From contig NZ_CP067169.1 in NCBI RefSeq assembly GCF_028553885.1, forward strand, positions 1,755,501 through 1,819,500: a stretch of DNA of 64,000 nucleotides. Direction: 5' to 3'. The notes beneath the pieces were generated by a model. The model ran no database searches, had not been told where the DNA came from, and worked only from the letters and a program-made list of their open reading frames with translations. Of the stretch, positions 7,453 to 15,553 are shown one piece after another (positions within the stretch are counted from its first letter, which is position 1; each line of letters opens with the position of its first letter). Origin of the DNA: Paracoccus aestuarii (GTDB taxonomy: Bacteria; Pseudomonadota; Alphaproteobacteria; Rhodobacterales; Rhodobacteraceae). The position numbers and the translations under genes were made by a program.

Positions 7453-8416
7453 TTAAGCGGCCCTTTGTTCGAAGGCCACGGGTGATTTCCAGCCGAGGGC
7501 TGAGTGTTTCCGGCGCGGATTGTAGAAGCCGTTGATGTATTCGAAGAGGGCGATCTCGACCTCGCGACGGGTTTGCCAGTTGCGGCGCCAGACGAGTTCG
7601 GCCTTGAGCGACTTGAAGAAGCTCTCGACGGCAGAATTGTCATAGCAGTTGCCCTTCCCGCTCATCGACACCTTGAACCCGTGCTTGCGCAGCAGCTTCT
7701 GATAGTCGTGAGCGCAGTATTGCGACCCGCGATCCGTGTGATGAATGCAACCTGGCGGTGGCCTCCGGATCGCGATCGCCATGTTCAGGGCCCGCAAGGC
7801 CAGATCCTGCTTCATGCGGTTGCTGATGGCCCAGCCCACGACCCGCCTTGAGAAGAGATCGATGATCACGGCCAGATAAACCCGCCCCTCGCGCGTCCAG
7901 AGTCGCCATTGTTGCGCCATCGGTCCGAGCGACAATGGCGACGGTGATGTCACCAGCCCCCTTCTGGTTCGGCCCGCTCGCCGTGAAATCCTGCTGCAGG
8001 AGATTGGGCGCGATGTTGAAGGCGTGATCGCTGTCGGTGGTGCGCCTGAACTTTCGGCTGCGAATGACCTGGATGCCGTTCTGGCGCATCAGACGGCCCA
8101 CACGGCGCTGGCCGACGCGGATGCCCAGCTCGTTCAGCTCCTCGGTCATCCGTGGTCGGCCCTAGCTGCCCAGGCTTAACCGATGCTGATCGCGGATATG
8201 AGCCAAGAGCACCATGTCGCGCCGCTGGCGATGCGATGGAGGCCGGTGCTTCCAGGCATAAAGCCCGCGTTCCGAAACTCCCATCAGGCGGCACAGATGG
8301 CTACGGGTCAGGGGGCCGCGATACTCGTCAATATGCTGAAACTTCACGGCCTTTGATCCGCGAAGAACATCGCCGCTTTTTTGGCACCTCCCTCTCCGCC
8401 CGGAGAATGCGGTTCT
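7453..8416 (-). pseudogene. IS3-family transposase orfB, amber codon plus hairpin insertion
   Basis: Reading on the minus strand: the helical region MGVSERGLYAWKHRPPSHR, then TAG at 8162-8164 where homologs have Tyr in LGSYGRPRM. It continues in frame through TEELNELGIRVGQRRVGRLM to NQKGAGDIT, where a hairpin (7902-7942) shifts the frame. The remainder, from WTREGRVYLAVIIDL through HHTDRGSQYC and VESFFKSLKAELVW to the end at 7453, is in another frame. The start near 8416 is approximate because related elements join orfA to orfB by a frameshift at an A6G run. Confidence 0.82.
7902..7942 (+). repeat. Hairpin repeat in IS3 orfB (longest, best-paired copy)
   Basis: Fourteen-bp arms, 7902-7915 and 7929-7942, pair with a single T-G wobble. 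The core GCCATCGGTCCGA is at 7916-7928. The core reads on the plus strand, antisense to the transposase. Homologs have Tyr-Val (6 nt) between GDIS/T and WTREG; here 43 nt are present, a net gain of 37 that shifts the frame. Confidence 0.78.
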
Positions 8417-8618
8417 CTTTGCGAAGCCGCTCGTTCTCGCGCAGAAGACCGGCATCCTGCGAGGGCACCTTGGCTTTCTCCGAAACCGCCCGAACCCACT
8501 TGCCGAGCGTCGAAAGCCCGATCCCCAAATCAGATGCAACCTGACGCCGTGTCAGGCCACTGGTAAGCGCGATGCGAACCGCATCCCGCTTGAACTCGTC
8601 GCTGTGTATCGCTGCCAT
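8328..8618 (-). CDS. IS3-family transposase orfA
   Basis: 96 residues, starting MAAIHSDEFKRDAVRIAL, with a helix-turn-helix (TRRQVASDLGIGLSTLGKWVR) and a coiled-coil tail (LLRENERLRKENRILRAERE). The tail meets an A6G run near 8390 where a -1 slip would continue into KKAAMFFADQRP, the expected frameshift site of this IS3 subgroup. The orfA frame is undamaged, but orfB is not functional. Confidence 0.83.
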   Translation of the reverse strand: MAAIHSDEFKRDAVRIALTSGLTRRQVASDLGIGLSTLGKWVRAVSEKAKVPSQDAGLLRENERLRKENRILRAEREVPKKRRCSSRIKGREVSAY

Positions 8619-8947
8619 ATCCGGTCTTATTGATGGCGACTATCGCTCTCAAAAGACCGGAACGAAACCGATGCAGGTCCATATCGACATTGCCGAGGTG
8701 CAGACGGCCGAGGGCAAGCTCTTCCTCTTTGTAGCCATTGACCGCACGAGCAAGTTTGCCGTCGTTCAACTGGTTGAAAAGGCCAACAGGAAAACCGCTT
8801 GGGAGTTCTTGGAGCACCTTCTGGACGTCGTGCCTTACCGCATCCATACGATCCTGACCGACAACGGTATCCAGTTCGCAGAGCAGCCTTGCAACCGGAA
8901 GACGCCTTATTCCCGGCCCATGCGCTTCGACATGATCTGCGAGGGCG

Positions 8948-8983
8948 AGACCTTGTCCGCCAACGGTCCGAGGACAATGGTCT
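8948..8983 (+). repeat. Hairpin repeat, second copy in the IS481 transposase
   Basis: Core GCCAACGGTCCGA (8959-8971). TTGTCC (8953-8958) pairs with GGACAA (8972-8977) and AGACC (8948-8952) with GGTCT (8979-8983), leaving one bulged T. It separates FDMICE from GIEHRLTKP; 43 nt replace an expected 6, net 37, and the frame changes accordingly. Confidence 0.75.
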
Positions 8984-9267
8984 AGCGGTATCGAACACCG
9001 CCTGACCAAGCCCAACCACCTGTGGACAAATGGCCAGGTCGAGCGAATGAACCGCACGATCAAGGACGCGACACTCAAGCGCTATCACTACGCCAGTCAC
9101 GACCAGCTGCGCGCGCACCTCGCCGACTTCATTGCAGCTTACAATTTCGCCCGCAGACTCAAGACCCTGAACGGCCTCACACCCTACGAATACATCCGCA
9201 AGGTATGGACTTCAGAGCCTGACAGATTCATCATCAACCCGATCCGCCAGATGCTGGGACTGAACAA

Positions 9268-11379
9268 CTAGTGAGATGTCGCACTTTCAGGCCCGCTCGC
9301 AAACTTCACGGCTACTACGCCCAAAAGTTCATTCAATGTGAAAGGTTTAGCAAGGAACTGAGCATTCGGAACCGGGACCTGCCCGTCGATAAAGATGTCC
9401 TCAGTATAACCGGACATGAAGATCACCCGTGCCTCGGGGACGATCTTTCTGCCCTCGCGGATCCAGGTCGGGCCATCCATCCCAGGCATCACCACATCGG
9501 TCACGAAGACGTCCACCGCGGCGCCCTTCTCGTTCAGGATGGCCAGCGCAGCCTCGCCTGAATCGGCCTCCAGCACCTCGTAACCCTTCAGCCGCAAGGC
9601 GCGGGCGGCGAAGGCGCGGACGGGGGCCTCGTCCTCGACCAGCAGCACGGTGCCCTTGGGACCTGCGGCCAGCTCGGGCGCGGGGCGCGGCGCGGGGATC
9701 CGCTCGGCCAGGGCGGTCACTCGCGCATGGGCGGGGAAGTAGATCGAGAAGGTCGTGCCCTGCCCCACGGTGCTGTCGCAGAAGATGAAACCGCCCGTCT
9801 GCTTGACGATCCCATAGGCGGTCGAAAGGCCCAGGCCCGTCCCCTCGCCCACGCGCTTGGTGGTGAAGAACGGCTCGAAGATCTTGCCCAGGTGATCCGG
9901 CGCGATCCCGCAGCCCATGTCGGCGACCGAAATGCGGACATAGTCGCCCTTTGGCAGGGTCACGCGGTCGCGGCTCATCGCCTCGGTCAAGTGGACGTTC
10001 TCGGTCCGCACCGAGATGTCGCCCCCCTGCGGCATCGCATCGCGCGCATTCACGACGAGGTTCATGATCACCTGCTCCAATTGGCGCTTGTCGGCGCGGA
10101 TCGCGCGCAGCACGGGGTCGTAGGTCACCGACAGGCCCACCCGCTCGCCGACAAGACGGTTCAAGAGATGGGTCAGGTCGGCCAAGGTATCGCGCAGGTC
10201 GATCGTCTCCAGCCGCAGGGTCTGCTTGCGCGAGAAGGCCAGCAGCTGGCCGACAAGGGCGGCGGCGCGGTTGGCGTTCTGGCTGATCTGGTCCAGATCG
10301 GCATAGTCGGGATCGCCCTTGTCATGGCGCAGCATCAGCAGGTCGCAATGCCCGCTGATCGCGGTCAGCAAGTTGTTGAAATCATGGGCGACACCGCCTG
10401 CCAGCTGGCCGATGGCCTGCATCTTCTGGCTCTGGACGAACTGCGCCTCCAGCGTCTTCAGCGCGCTGGCGTCATGCAGGACGGCGATCAGCTGGCCCAG
10501 CTCGGACGGGTCGCGCGCCATGGACAGCTGGAAATGGCGGTCGCGCATCTCGCCTTGGCGGCTGTCGGGATGGCGCAGGCGCAGCATCTCGGTCCCCTTG
10601 GCCCCGCGCCCGGCGGCCAGGTCCGCCAGCCATCCGGCCAGCGGTCGGCCCGGACCCTCCAGCAGCTCGGCCAGGTTCTGGCTGCGCTCATCCTCGGCGA
10701 TCAGCCCGTCCAGCAGCTGGCGCGCGGCGGCGTTCGCACGGTGGATCCGCCCATCCGCGGCCAAGCGCAGCATCGCCACGGGGATCGCGTCGAATTCGTC
10801 CTGGGGCTGGTCATCCTCCATCGCGGCCGCCAGCTCGAACCCGTCGGGCTGGATGCCCGCGCGCTGAAAGGACCAGATCTGCAGCGGCGCATCGGCCAGG
10901 CAGGATAGCGACAGCACTTCGCCCTCGGCCAGTTCCAGATCGGCATTGCCGTGGCGCATGGCCCGGGCGGTCAGTTCGGACAGCTGCCCCTCGGCATCGG
11001 CGCGCAGCCGGGCGATCAGGGCCAGGATCGGACGGCCGGTCAGATCCTCGAACTCGTCCTGGGCGGCGGCGTTCTGGAACAGCACCTGCCCGTTATCGTC
11101 GCAGAGCCAGATCGGCTCGGGCGCGGCGGCGACCTCGCCCCGGATGGCGCGCAGGGCCCGGCGTGCGGCCACGCCGCGCGACAGATGTCCCAGGCTGACC
11201 GCGCCGCCCATCAGATACCACGCCACCGCCACGGTCGAGGCCAGCACCGCGGCCTTGCCCGTCACCGCCTCGGGATAGGCGACCAAGGCCCCTGCCCCGA
11301 CCGCCATCGGCGCCAGCAGCACCGGCAGCGCCGCCAGCGCCGAACGCGGCAATCCCGCCCGATCATCCAGATGCGCCAT
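9268..11379 (-). CDS. cckA: Hybrid histidine kinase CckA, 3' end rewritten by IS insertion
   Basis: 703 residues from ATG 11379, which has GGAAGG upstream; a longer reading overlaps rsmB. Two membrane segments (about 14-35, 43-60) are followed by PAS-like regions, a HisKA domain with His332 in GGVAHDFNNLL, and a HATPase (NLVVNARDAMP, DMGCGIAP, GEGTGLGLS). A C-terminal receiver has Asp628 in VTDVVMPGMDGP. CckA acts through ChpT on CtrA in alphaproteobacteria. The receiver is complete through Lys in AKPF, but the final residues and the stop codon (from CTAG) border the IS481 target, so the last few residues may not be native. Confidence 0.88.
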   Translation of the reverse strand: MAHLDDRAGLPRSALAALPVLLAPMAVGAGALVAYPEAVTGKAAVLASTVAVAWYLMGGAVSLGHLSRGVAARRALRAIRGEVAAAPEPIWLCDDNGQVLFQNAAAQDEFEDLTGRPILALIARLRADAEGQLSELTARAMRHGNADLELAEGEVLSLSCLADAPLQIWSFQRAGIQPDGFELAAAMEDDQPQDEFDAIPVAMLRLAADGRIHRANAAARQLLDGLIAEDERSQNLAELLEGPGRPLAGWLADLAAGRGAKGTEMLRLRHPDSRQGEMRDRHFQLSMARDPSELGQLIAVLHDASALKTLEAQFVQSQKMQAIGQLAGGVAHDFNNLLTAISGHCDLLMLRHDKGDPDYADLDQISQNANRAAALVGQLLAFSRKQTLRLETIDLRDTLADLTHLLNRLVGERVGLSVTYDPVLRAIRADKRQLEQVIMNLVVNARDAMPQGGDISVRTENVHLTEAMSRDRVTLPKGDYVRISVADMGCGIAPDHLGKIFEPFFTTKRVGEGTGLGLSTAYGIVKQTGGFIFCDSTVGQGTTFSIYFPAHARVTALAERIPAPRPAPELAAGPKGTVLLVEDEAPVRAFAARALRLKGYEVLEADSGEAALAILNEKGAAVDVFVTDVVMPGMDGPTWIREGRKIVPEARVIFMSGYTEDIFIDGQVPVPNAQFLAKPFTLNELLGVVAVKFASGPESATSH

Positions 11380-11437
11380 CACAGCCTTCCTTGCCCGCCC
11401 GTTTCCCCAGACATAGCCCGGCATGCTTAAGATAGCG

Positions 11438-12586
11438 TTAATTTCTGCCCAAGACCGCCATGAAAAACCCGTCCCCGCCGTCCAAGGGCGTCCAGCGCCG
11501 CTGATCCAGCCGCCGGAAACCGCCGTTCCGCGCCAGGAAGTCCTGCACCTGGTCGCCATTCTCGCCATCCAGCAGCGAGCAGGTCATATAGGCCAGCCGC
11601 CCGCCCGGCCCGACCAGCCCCGCCGCCTGGTCCAGGATCCGGGCCTGCAGCGCCTGCAGGTCGCCCAGGGCCTGCGGGGTCAGGCGCCATTTCGCGTCGG
11701 GCGTCCGGCGCCACGTCCCCGACCCCGAACAGGGCACATCCGCTACGACCAGATCGAAATCCCCCCGCGGCGCCTGCGTCACGGTGATCCGCAGCCCCGC
11801 CCGCGCCGCGCGCGCGGGAATATCCGTCATCCGCCGCGGATCGGCATCATGCGCCTCGACCTGCATCCCCGGCTGGCGCGAGGCCAAGGCCAGCGCCTTG
11901 CCGCCCCCGCCCGCGCAGTAATCCAGCAGCCGCATCCCGTCATCCAGCGCCAGCGCCGCGCAGGCGCGCTGCGGCGACAGGTCCTGCAGCTCGATCAGCC
12001 CGTCGCGATAGGCCTGCGAGCGCGCGACGGCGCGTTCATTCGCGGTGACGCGCAAGGCGCCGGGCAGATCGGGGGCGGGCTCGGTGACAATCCCCTCATC
12101 GGCCAGGGCGCGCGCGGCGGCCTCGGGCGTGGCGCGCCGGGGGTTCACGCGCAGCCAGACCGGCGCGCGATCGGTCATCGCGGCGGCCACCGCCCCCGCA
12201 TCCGCCCCGAGCGAGGCGCCCCAAACCGGGCGCAGCCAATCGGGCAGATCGTCGGGCAAGGGATCGGGGTGCTGCACCGCGGCCTCGGCCCCGGTCAGGG
12301 GCGCGGGCGCATGGCCCTCGCCGGTGAAGACCGTGGCCGGGTCGATCCCCGCCGCGCGCAGATGGCCGATCATCAGCCCCCGGCCCGTCATCGCCCCGCC
12401 CATCGCGGCCAGGCTGTCGCGCCTGCGCAGCGCGCCGAAGACCAGGTCGCGCAGCGCCGCCCGGTCGCCCGATCCGGCAAAGCGGCTGGCCCGCGACCAG
12501 CGCAGCAGCGCCCGTTCGGCCGCCTGCCCCGACAGGATCGCGTCCAGCACGGTGATGGCTGCGGCGATGCGCGCGCCGGGGGTCAC
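11438..12586 (-). CDS. rsmB: 16S rRNA m5C967 methyltransferase RsmB
   Basis: 382 residues. An N-terminal NusB-like RNA-binding domain is followed by a Rossmann methyltransferase: the SAM site LLDYCAGGGGKALALA, catalytic motif VPCSGSGTWRR and the second cysteine in MTCSLLDGENGDQV. RsmB methylates C967 of 16S rRNA in the cytosol. It is 58 bp upstream of cckA on the same strand and probably co-transcribed with it. Confidence 0.88.
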   Translation of the reverse strand: MTPGARIAAAITVLDAILSGQAAERALLRWSRASRFAGSGDRAALRDLVFGALRRRDSLAAMGGAMTGRGLMIGHLRAAGIDPATVFTGEGHAPAPLTGAEAAVQHPDPLPDDLPDWLRPVWGASLGADAGAVAAAMTDRAPVWLRVNPRRATPEAAARALADEGIVTEPAPDLPGALRVTANERAVARSQAYRDGLIELQDLSPQRACAALALDDGMRLLDYCAGGGGKALALASRQPGMQVEAHDADPRRMTDIPARAARAGLRITVTQAPRGDFDLVVADVPCSGSGTWRRTPDAKWRLTPQALGDLQALQARILDQAAGLVGPGGRLAYMTCSLLDGENGDQVQDFLARNGGFRRLDQRRWTPLDGGDGFFMAVLGRN

Positions 12587-12646
12587 GGCCCGGCCCCGGC
12601 GCTGCGGCGGTTCTGCGTCATGACCCGACCCTCTGACCGATGGAAT

Positions 12647-12674
12647 GGGGCCGCCCTAGCACAGGGGCGGCCCC
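12647..12674 (-). terminator. Terminator-like hairpin after the cytochrome oxidase operon
   Basis: Perfect 10-bp inverted repeat GGGGCCGCCC (12647-12656) and GGGCGGCCCC (12665-12674) with an 8-nt loop. It lies just beyond the last gene of the oxidase operon. The following minus-strand sequence (ATTCC) lacks a real T run, so termination may be weak. Confidence 0.5.
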
Positions 12675-12683
12675 ATCCTCAAT

Positions 12684-12995
12684 CTAGAAGCAGGTGGACG
12701 TCGCGATGACCGGAAACAGCGTAAAGACACTGGAGACGAGGCCGATCCAGGCCCCCGCCACGATGATCCAGCGCCGCCGCCCCTCCTGCCCCTTTGGCAT
12801 GGTGACCACCAGCGCCCCGTGCAGGACCAGCCCCAACCCCCAAGCCACCCACATCGCCGCATGATGCAGATCGGTGAACAGCACCGACCGGTCCGTCCAG
12901 CCCAGGTTGCAGCCCGTCCCGTGCAGCGCATAGACCACGGAAAACAGCACCGCCCACAGGGTCGGGCCTGCCAGCGCGCGCGCGACCCATCCCAT
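12684..12995 (-). CDS. Small three-helix membrane protein of the oxidase operon
   Basis: 103 residues. ATG 12995 overlaps the TGA of the subunit I-III gene (ATGA), a strong sign of translational coupling. Three hydrophobic segments (about 11-28, 40-58, 73-92) make it an inner-membrane protein. Position and coupling suggest an accessory subunit or assembly factor of the oxidase (subunit IV-like), but no family is recognised. Confidence 0.72.
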   Translation of the reverse strand: MGWVARALAGPTLWAVLFSVVYALHGTGCNLGWTDRSVLFTDLHHAAMWVAWGLGLVLHGALVVTMPKGQEGRRRWIIVAGAWIGLVSSVFTLFPVIATSTCF

Positions 12996-15553
12996 CACAG
13001 CACCTCCTGCGCCAGCACCACCGCCAGCGAGATGGCCGAGGTCGCCAGCCAGAAGTCCTGGAACAGCCGCCATCCCGGGATCGCGCCATAGCGGTTCGCC
13101 CCGACCCGGCCCTGCCGGTGGTCCAGATGCGACCGCAGCGCCAAAAGGCCAGCGATCACCCCATGCGCCACGGCAAAGCCGACAACCACACCGCGCAGCG
13201 CGTCGCGCGCATGACGCGTCGGATCATCGAGGCCCATCGCCACCACGCCCAGCATGACCAGCGCCAGGACCGCCATGCCGGTGCCGACCAGCGTCCACAG
13301 ATGCCCCGAGGGGCGGGCGCGGTTCGCCTCGGCCAGACGGGCGGCGACCGATCCGACCGCCATCGCGGCGACGGCGGCCAGCCCCGCGACCAGGACCGGC
13401 ATCTCCAGCCCGCTCGGCGGGGCGGGCCAGCCGGGGGCCACGACCGTCAGAAAGCCCACCCCGAACAGCAGCGAGGCATAGAGCGTCGCATCCCCCACCA
13501 GCAGCGCCACCGCCCCCGTCAGGGCCAGCGTGTTGCGGACCTGGAAATGCAGCGGCAGATGCAGGTCCGGGGCCACCTGCGCGGGCGCCCGATCCTCGGT
13601 CGATCCCATGATCGCCCCCCACCGCCATGCGACGATGATCGTGGCCAGGATGCCCAAGGGCGCCAGCCAATAGAACCCCAGCAGCATCGCGCCGAAGAAG
13701 CTGCCGATCGCGGCCGATGTCAGGACCGGCAGGGCCGTGTTCGTGGCCAGGACCGCGACATGCTGGGGTCGGCCGGATGCGGGCTCGACGACCAAGGTCT
13801 CGCGCAGGCCGCGCGGCGCGCCGGGCAGCAACCCCTCGCCCCGCGCCAAGGGCAGGATCGCATCCGCGTCGGGCTGGCGCGGCCCCGGCAACGAGGCGAA
13901 ATTGTAGGAGGGCGACGGCACCGGCATCGCCCAGTCCAGCGTCGGCGCCTTCCACGGGTTGCGCCAGCTGCGCCGCCCGAACAGCCATTGCATGATGATG
14001 TCGAAGGCGAACAGCGCAAAGCCCGCCGACTGGATCATCCCGAAGACCGAGGAGGTCAGGTTCAGCCATTCCCATTCCGGATTGCCCGGATAGACGTCGA
14101 TGCGGCGCGGCATGCCCAGAAGGCCCGTCAGGTGCATCAGGAAGAAGGTGCCGTGAAACCCGATCAGGATCAGCCAGAAGGCCGCCTCGCCCAGGCCGCG
14201 GATGCGCCAGCGCCCGCAGATCAGCGGCATCCAGTAGGTGACCGCCGCCAGCATCGGAAAGACGAAGCCGCCGATCAGCACGTAATGCAGATGCGCCGTG
14301 ACGAAGGCCGTGTCATGGGCCTGCCAGTTGAAGGGCACCATGGCCAGCATCACGCCCGTCAGCCCGCCCATCACGAAGGTCGCAAAGAACCCCATGACAT
14401 AGAGCATCGGCAGCCGCATCTGCACCTTGCCGTCCCACATCGTGCCGATCCAGGCAAAGATCTGCACCGCCGTCGGCACCGCCACCAGCGCGGATGCGGC
14501 GCTGAAGAAGGCCAGCGCCATATGCGGGATGCCCACCGTGAACATGTGGTGCACCCACAGCCCGAAGGACAGAAAGACCAGCCCGATGATCGCCGCCACG
14601 ATGGCGCCGTAGCCCAGGATCGTCGTGCGCGACAGGACCGGAATGATCGTCGACAGCGCACCCGCGGCGGGCAGGAAGATGATATAGACCTCGGGATGGC
14701 CGAACAGCCAGAACAGGTGCTGCCACAGCAGCGGATCGCCGCCCCGTGCCACGTCGAAGAAGGGCCAGTCGAAGGCGCGCTGCACCTCCAGCAGGATGGA
14801 TCCCAGGATCAGCGGCGGAAAGCCCACCAGCATCATCACGCTGGTGCCCAGCAGATACCACCCCATCAGCGGCATCCGGGTCAGCGGCATATGCGCCGCG
14901 CGGCAGCGCAGGATGGTGACGGTGATCTCGACCGCGGCGGCCATGGCGCTGATCTCGACGAAGGTCACGCCCAGCAGCCAGACATCGGCATTCACGCCCG
15001 GCGAGTGGGTCCGGTCCGACAGCGGCGTGTACATGAACCAGCCGTCATCCGGCGCCACCCCGAACAGCAGCGACAGAACGATCACCGATCCGCCGAACAG
15101 ATAGCAGAAATAACCAAGCGCCGAGAGCCGGGGAAAGGCCATGTCCCTTGCGCCCAGGATCTTTGGCAACAGCCACAGTCCCAGCCCTTCCAGCATGGGG
15201 ATGGCGAACAGGAACATCATGATCGTGCCGTGCATGGTGAAGATCTGGTTGTACAGATCCGTGTCCAGGAAGGCCCCCTCGCGGGTGGCCAGCTGGGCAC
15301 GGATCAGCATGGCCAGAACGCCGCCGATCGCGAAAAAGACGAAGGACGTCGCCATGAAGCGCAGCCCGATCGTGCCGTGGTTCACCGAGGTGAAGAACCC
15401 CCGCCAGCCGGGCAGGTCCGCCCAGACCCGGTCCAGCTCGCGATGCAGGTGCAGCGCGCGCTGCGGGGGGTTCGTTGCGATATCCGCGCGGTCGATGGCG
15501 GTGCCGTCGGGCAGGACGCCGGAGGCCGTGCCGGAATGGGTGGCGTCGGTCAT
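12995..15553 (-). CDS. Cytochrome c oxidase subunit I fused to subunit III
   Basis: 852 residues. The subunit I part (about 50-560) has heme and CuB ligands His108, His286 (GHPEVY, with Glu288 and Tyr290), His335-His336, His421 and His423. Asp137 in RDMAFPR marks the D-channel entry. The segment bovine IPTGVKVFSW is VPTAVQIFAW here, so the K-channel lysine is Gln364. The remainder (about 600-850) is a subunit III-like helix bundle in the same chain. Its ATG overlaps the subunit II stop. It resembles alternative aa3-type oxidases with I-III fusions; the electron donor is presumed to be cytochrome c because subunit II has CuA. Confidence 0.88.
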   Translation of the reverse strand: MTDATHSGTASGVLPDGTAIDRADIATNPPQRALHLHRELDRVWADLPGWRGFFTSVNHGTIGLRFMATSFVFFAIGGVLAMLIRAQLATREGAFLDTDLYNQIFTMHGTIMMFLFAIPMLEGLGLWLLPKILGARDMAFPRLSALGYFCYLFGGSVIVLSLLFGVAPDDGWFMYTPLSDRTHSPGVNADVWLLGVTFVEISAMAAAVEITVTILRCRAAHMPLTRMPLMGWYLLGTSVMMLVGFPPLILGSILLEVQRAFDWPFFDVARGGDPLLWQHLFWLFGHPEVYIIFLPAAGALSTIIPVLSRTTILGYGAIVAAIIGLVFLSFGLWVHHMFTVGIPHMALAFFSAASALVAVPTAVQIFAWIGTMWDGKVQMRLPMLYVMGFFATFVMGGLTGVMLAMVPFNWQAHDTAFVTAHLHYVLIGGFVFPMLAAVTYWMPLICGRWRIRGLGEAAFWLILIGFHGTFFLMHLTGLLGMPRRIDVYPGNPEWEWLNLTSSVFGMIQSAGFALFAFDIIMQWLFGRRSWRNPWKAPTLDWAMPVPSPSYNFASLPGPRQPDADAILPLARGEGLLPGAPRGLRETLVVEPASGRPQHVAVLATNTALPVLTSAAIGSFFGAMLLGFYWLAPLGILATIIVAWRWGAIMGSTEDRAPAQVAPDLHLPLHFQVRNTLALTGAVALLVGDATLYASLLFGVGFLTVVAPGWPAPPSGLEMPVLVAGLAAVAAMAVGSVAARLAEANRARPSGHLWTLVGTGMAVLALVMLGVVAMGLDDPTRHARDALRGVVVGFAVAHGVIAGLLALRSHLDHRQGRVGANRYGAIPGWRLFQDFWLATSAISLAVVLAQEVL

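Larger units (their letters stand above)
7415..8681 (-). mobile_element. IS3-family element inserted in the IS481 transposase
   Basis: 1267 bp with ends TGGACCTGC (7415) and GCAGGTCCA (to 8681), and further matching terminal sequence TTCCGGTC. TAT at 7412-7414 and 8682-8684 is a 3-bp target duplication, normal for IS3. The element lies antisense to the interrupted gene. It carries orfA and a broken orfB. Confidence 0.87.
6910..9267 (+). mobile_element. IS481-family element carrying a nested IS3 element
   Basis: Terminal repeats TTGTTTGATCCCA (from 6910) and TGGGACTGAACAA (to 9267) are imperfect inverted repeats. The right flank is CTAG (9268-9271) and the left flank TTAG (6906-6909), consistent with the CTAG target preference known for IS481, with one base changed on the left. 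The element is about 2.36 kb because an IS3 element of 1267 bp sits inside the transposase gene. Confidence 0.83.
6967..9271 (+). pseudogene. IS481-family transposase, multiply disrupted
   Basis: The start (6967, MGRVRHGSATTTHAVRAAI) is the conserved IS481 N-terminus. Lesions in order: hairpin insertion 7028-7061; an extra A near 7170 in TGPK; an IS3 insertion (7415-8681) after KFKRYPIGF; a second hairpin at 8948-8983 after FDMICE. The remaining reading runs through HIDIAEVQTAEGKLFLF, LTDNGIQFAEQP and GIEHRLTKPNH to GLNN. The stop TAG (9269-9271) lies in the CTAG target duplication. Non-functional. Confidence 0.85.

Noticed and set aside
5093..8983. Hairpin cores as tRNA T-arm fragments
   Set aside because: GGTYCRA resembles the tRNA T-loop, but the central segment is 13 nt with no 5-bp stem closing a 7-nt loop, and no other tRNA parts are nearby.
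4457..8983. Hairpin copies as a CRISPR array or integron attC sites
   Set aside because: They are not regularly spaced, there are no spacers or cas genes, and the attC core sequences (RYYYAAC, GTTRRRY) are missing.
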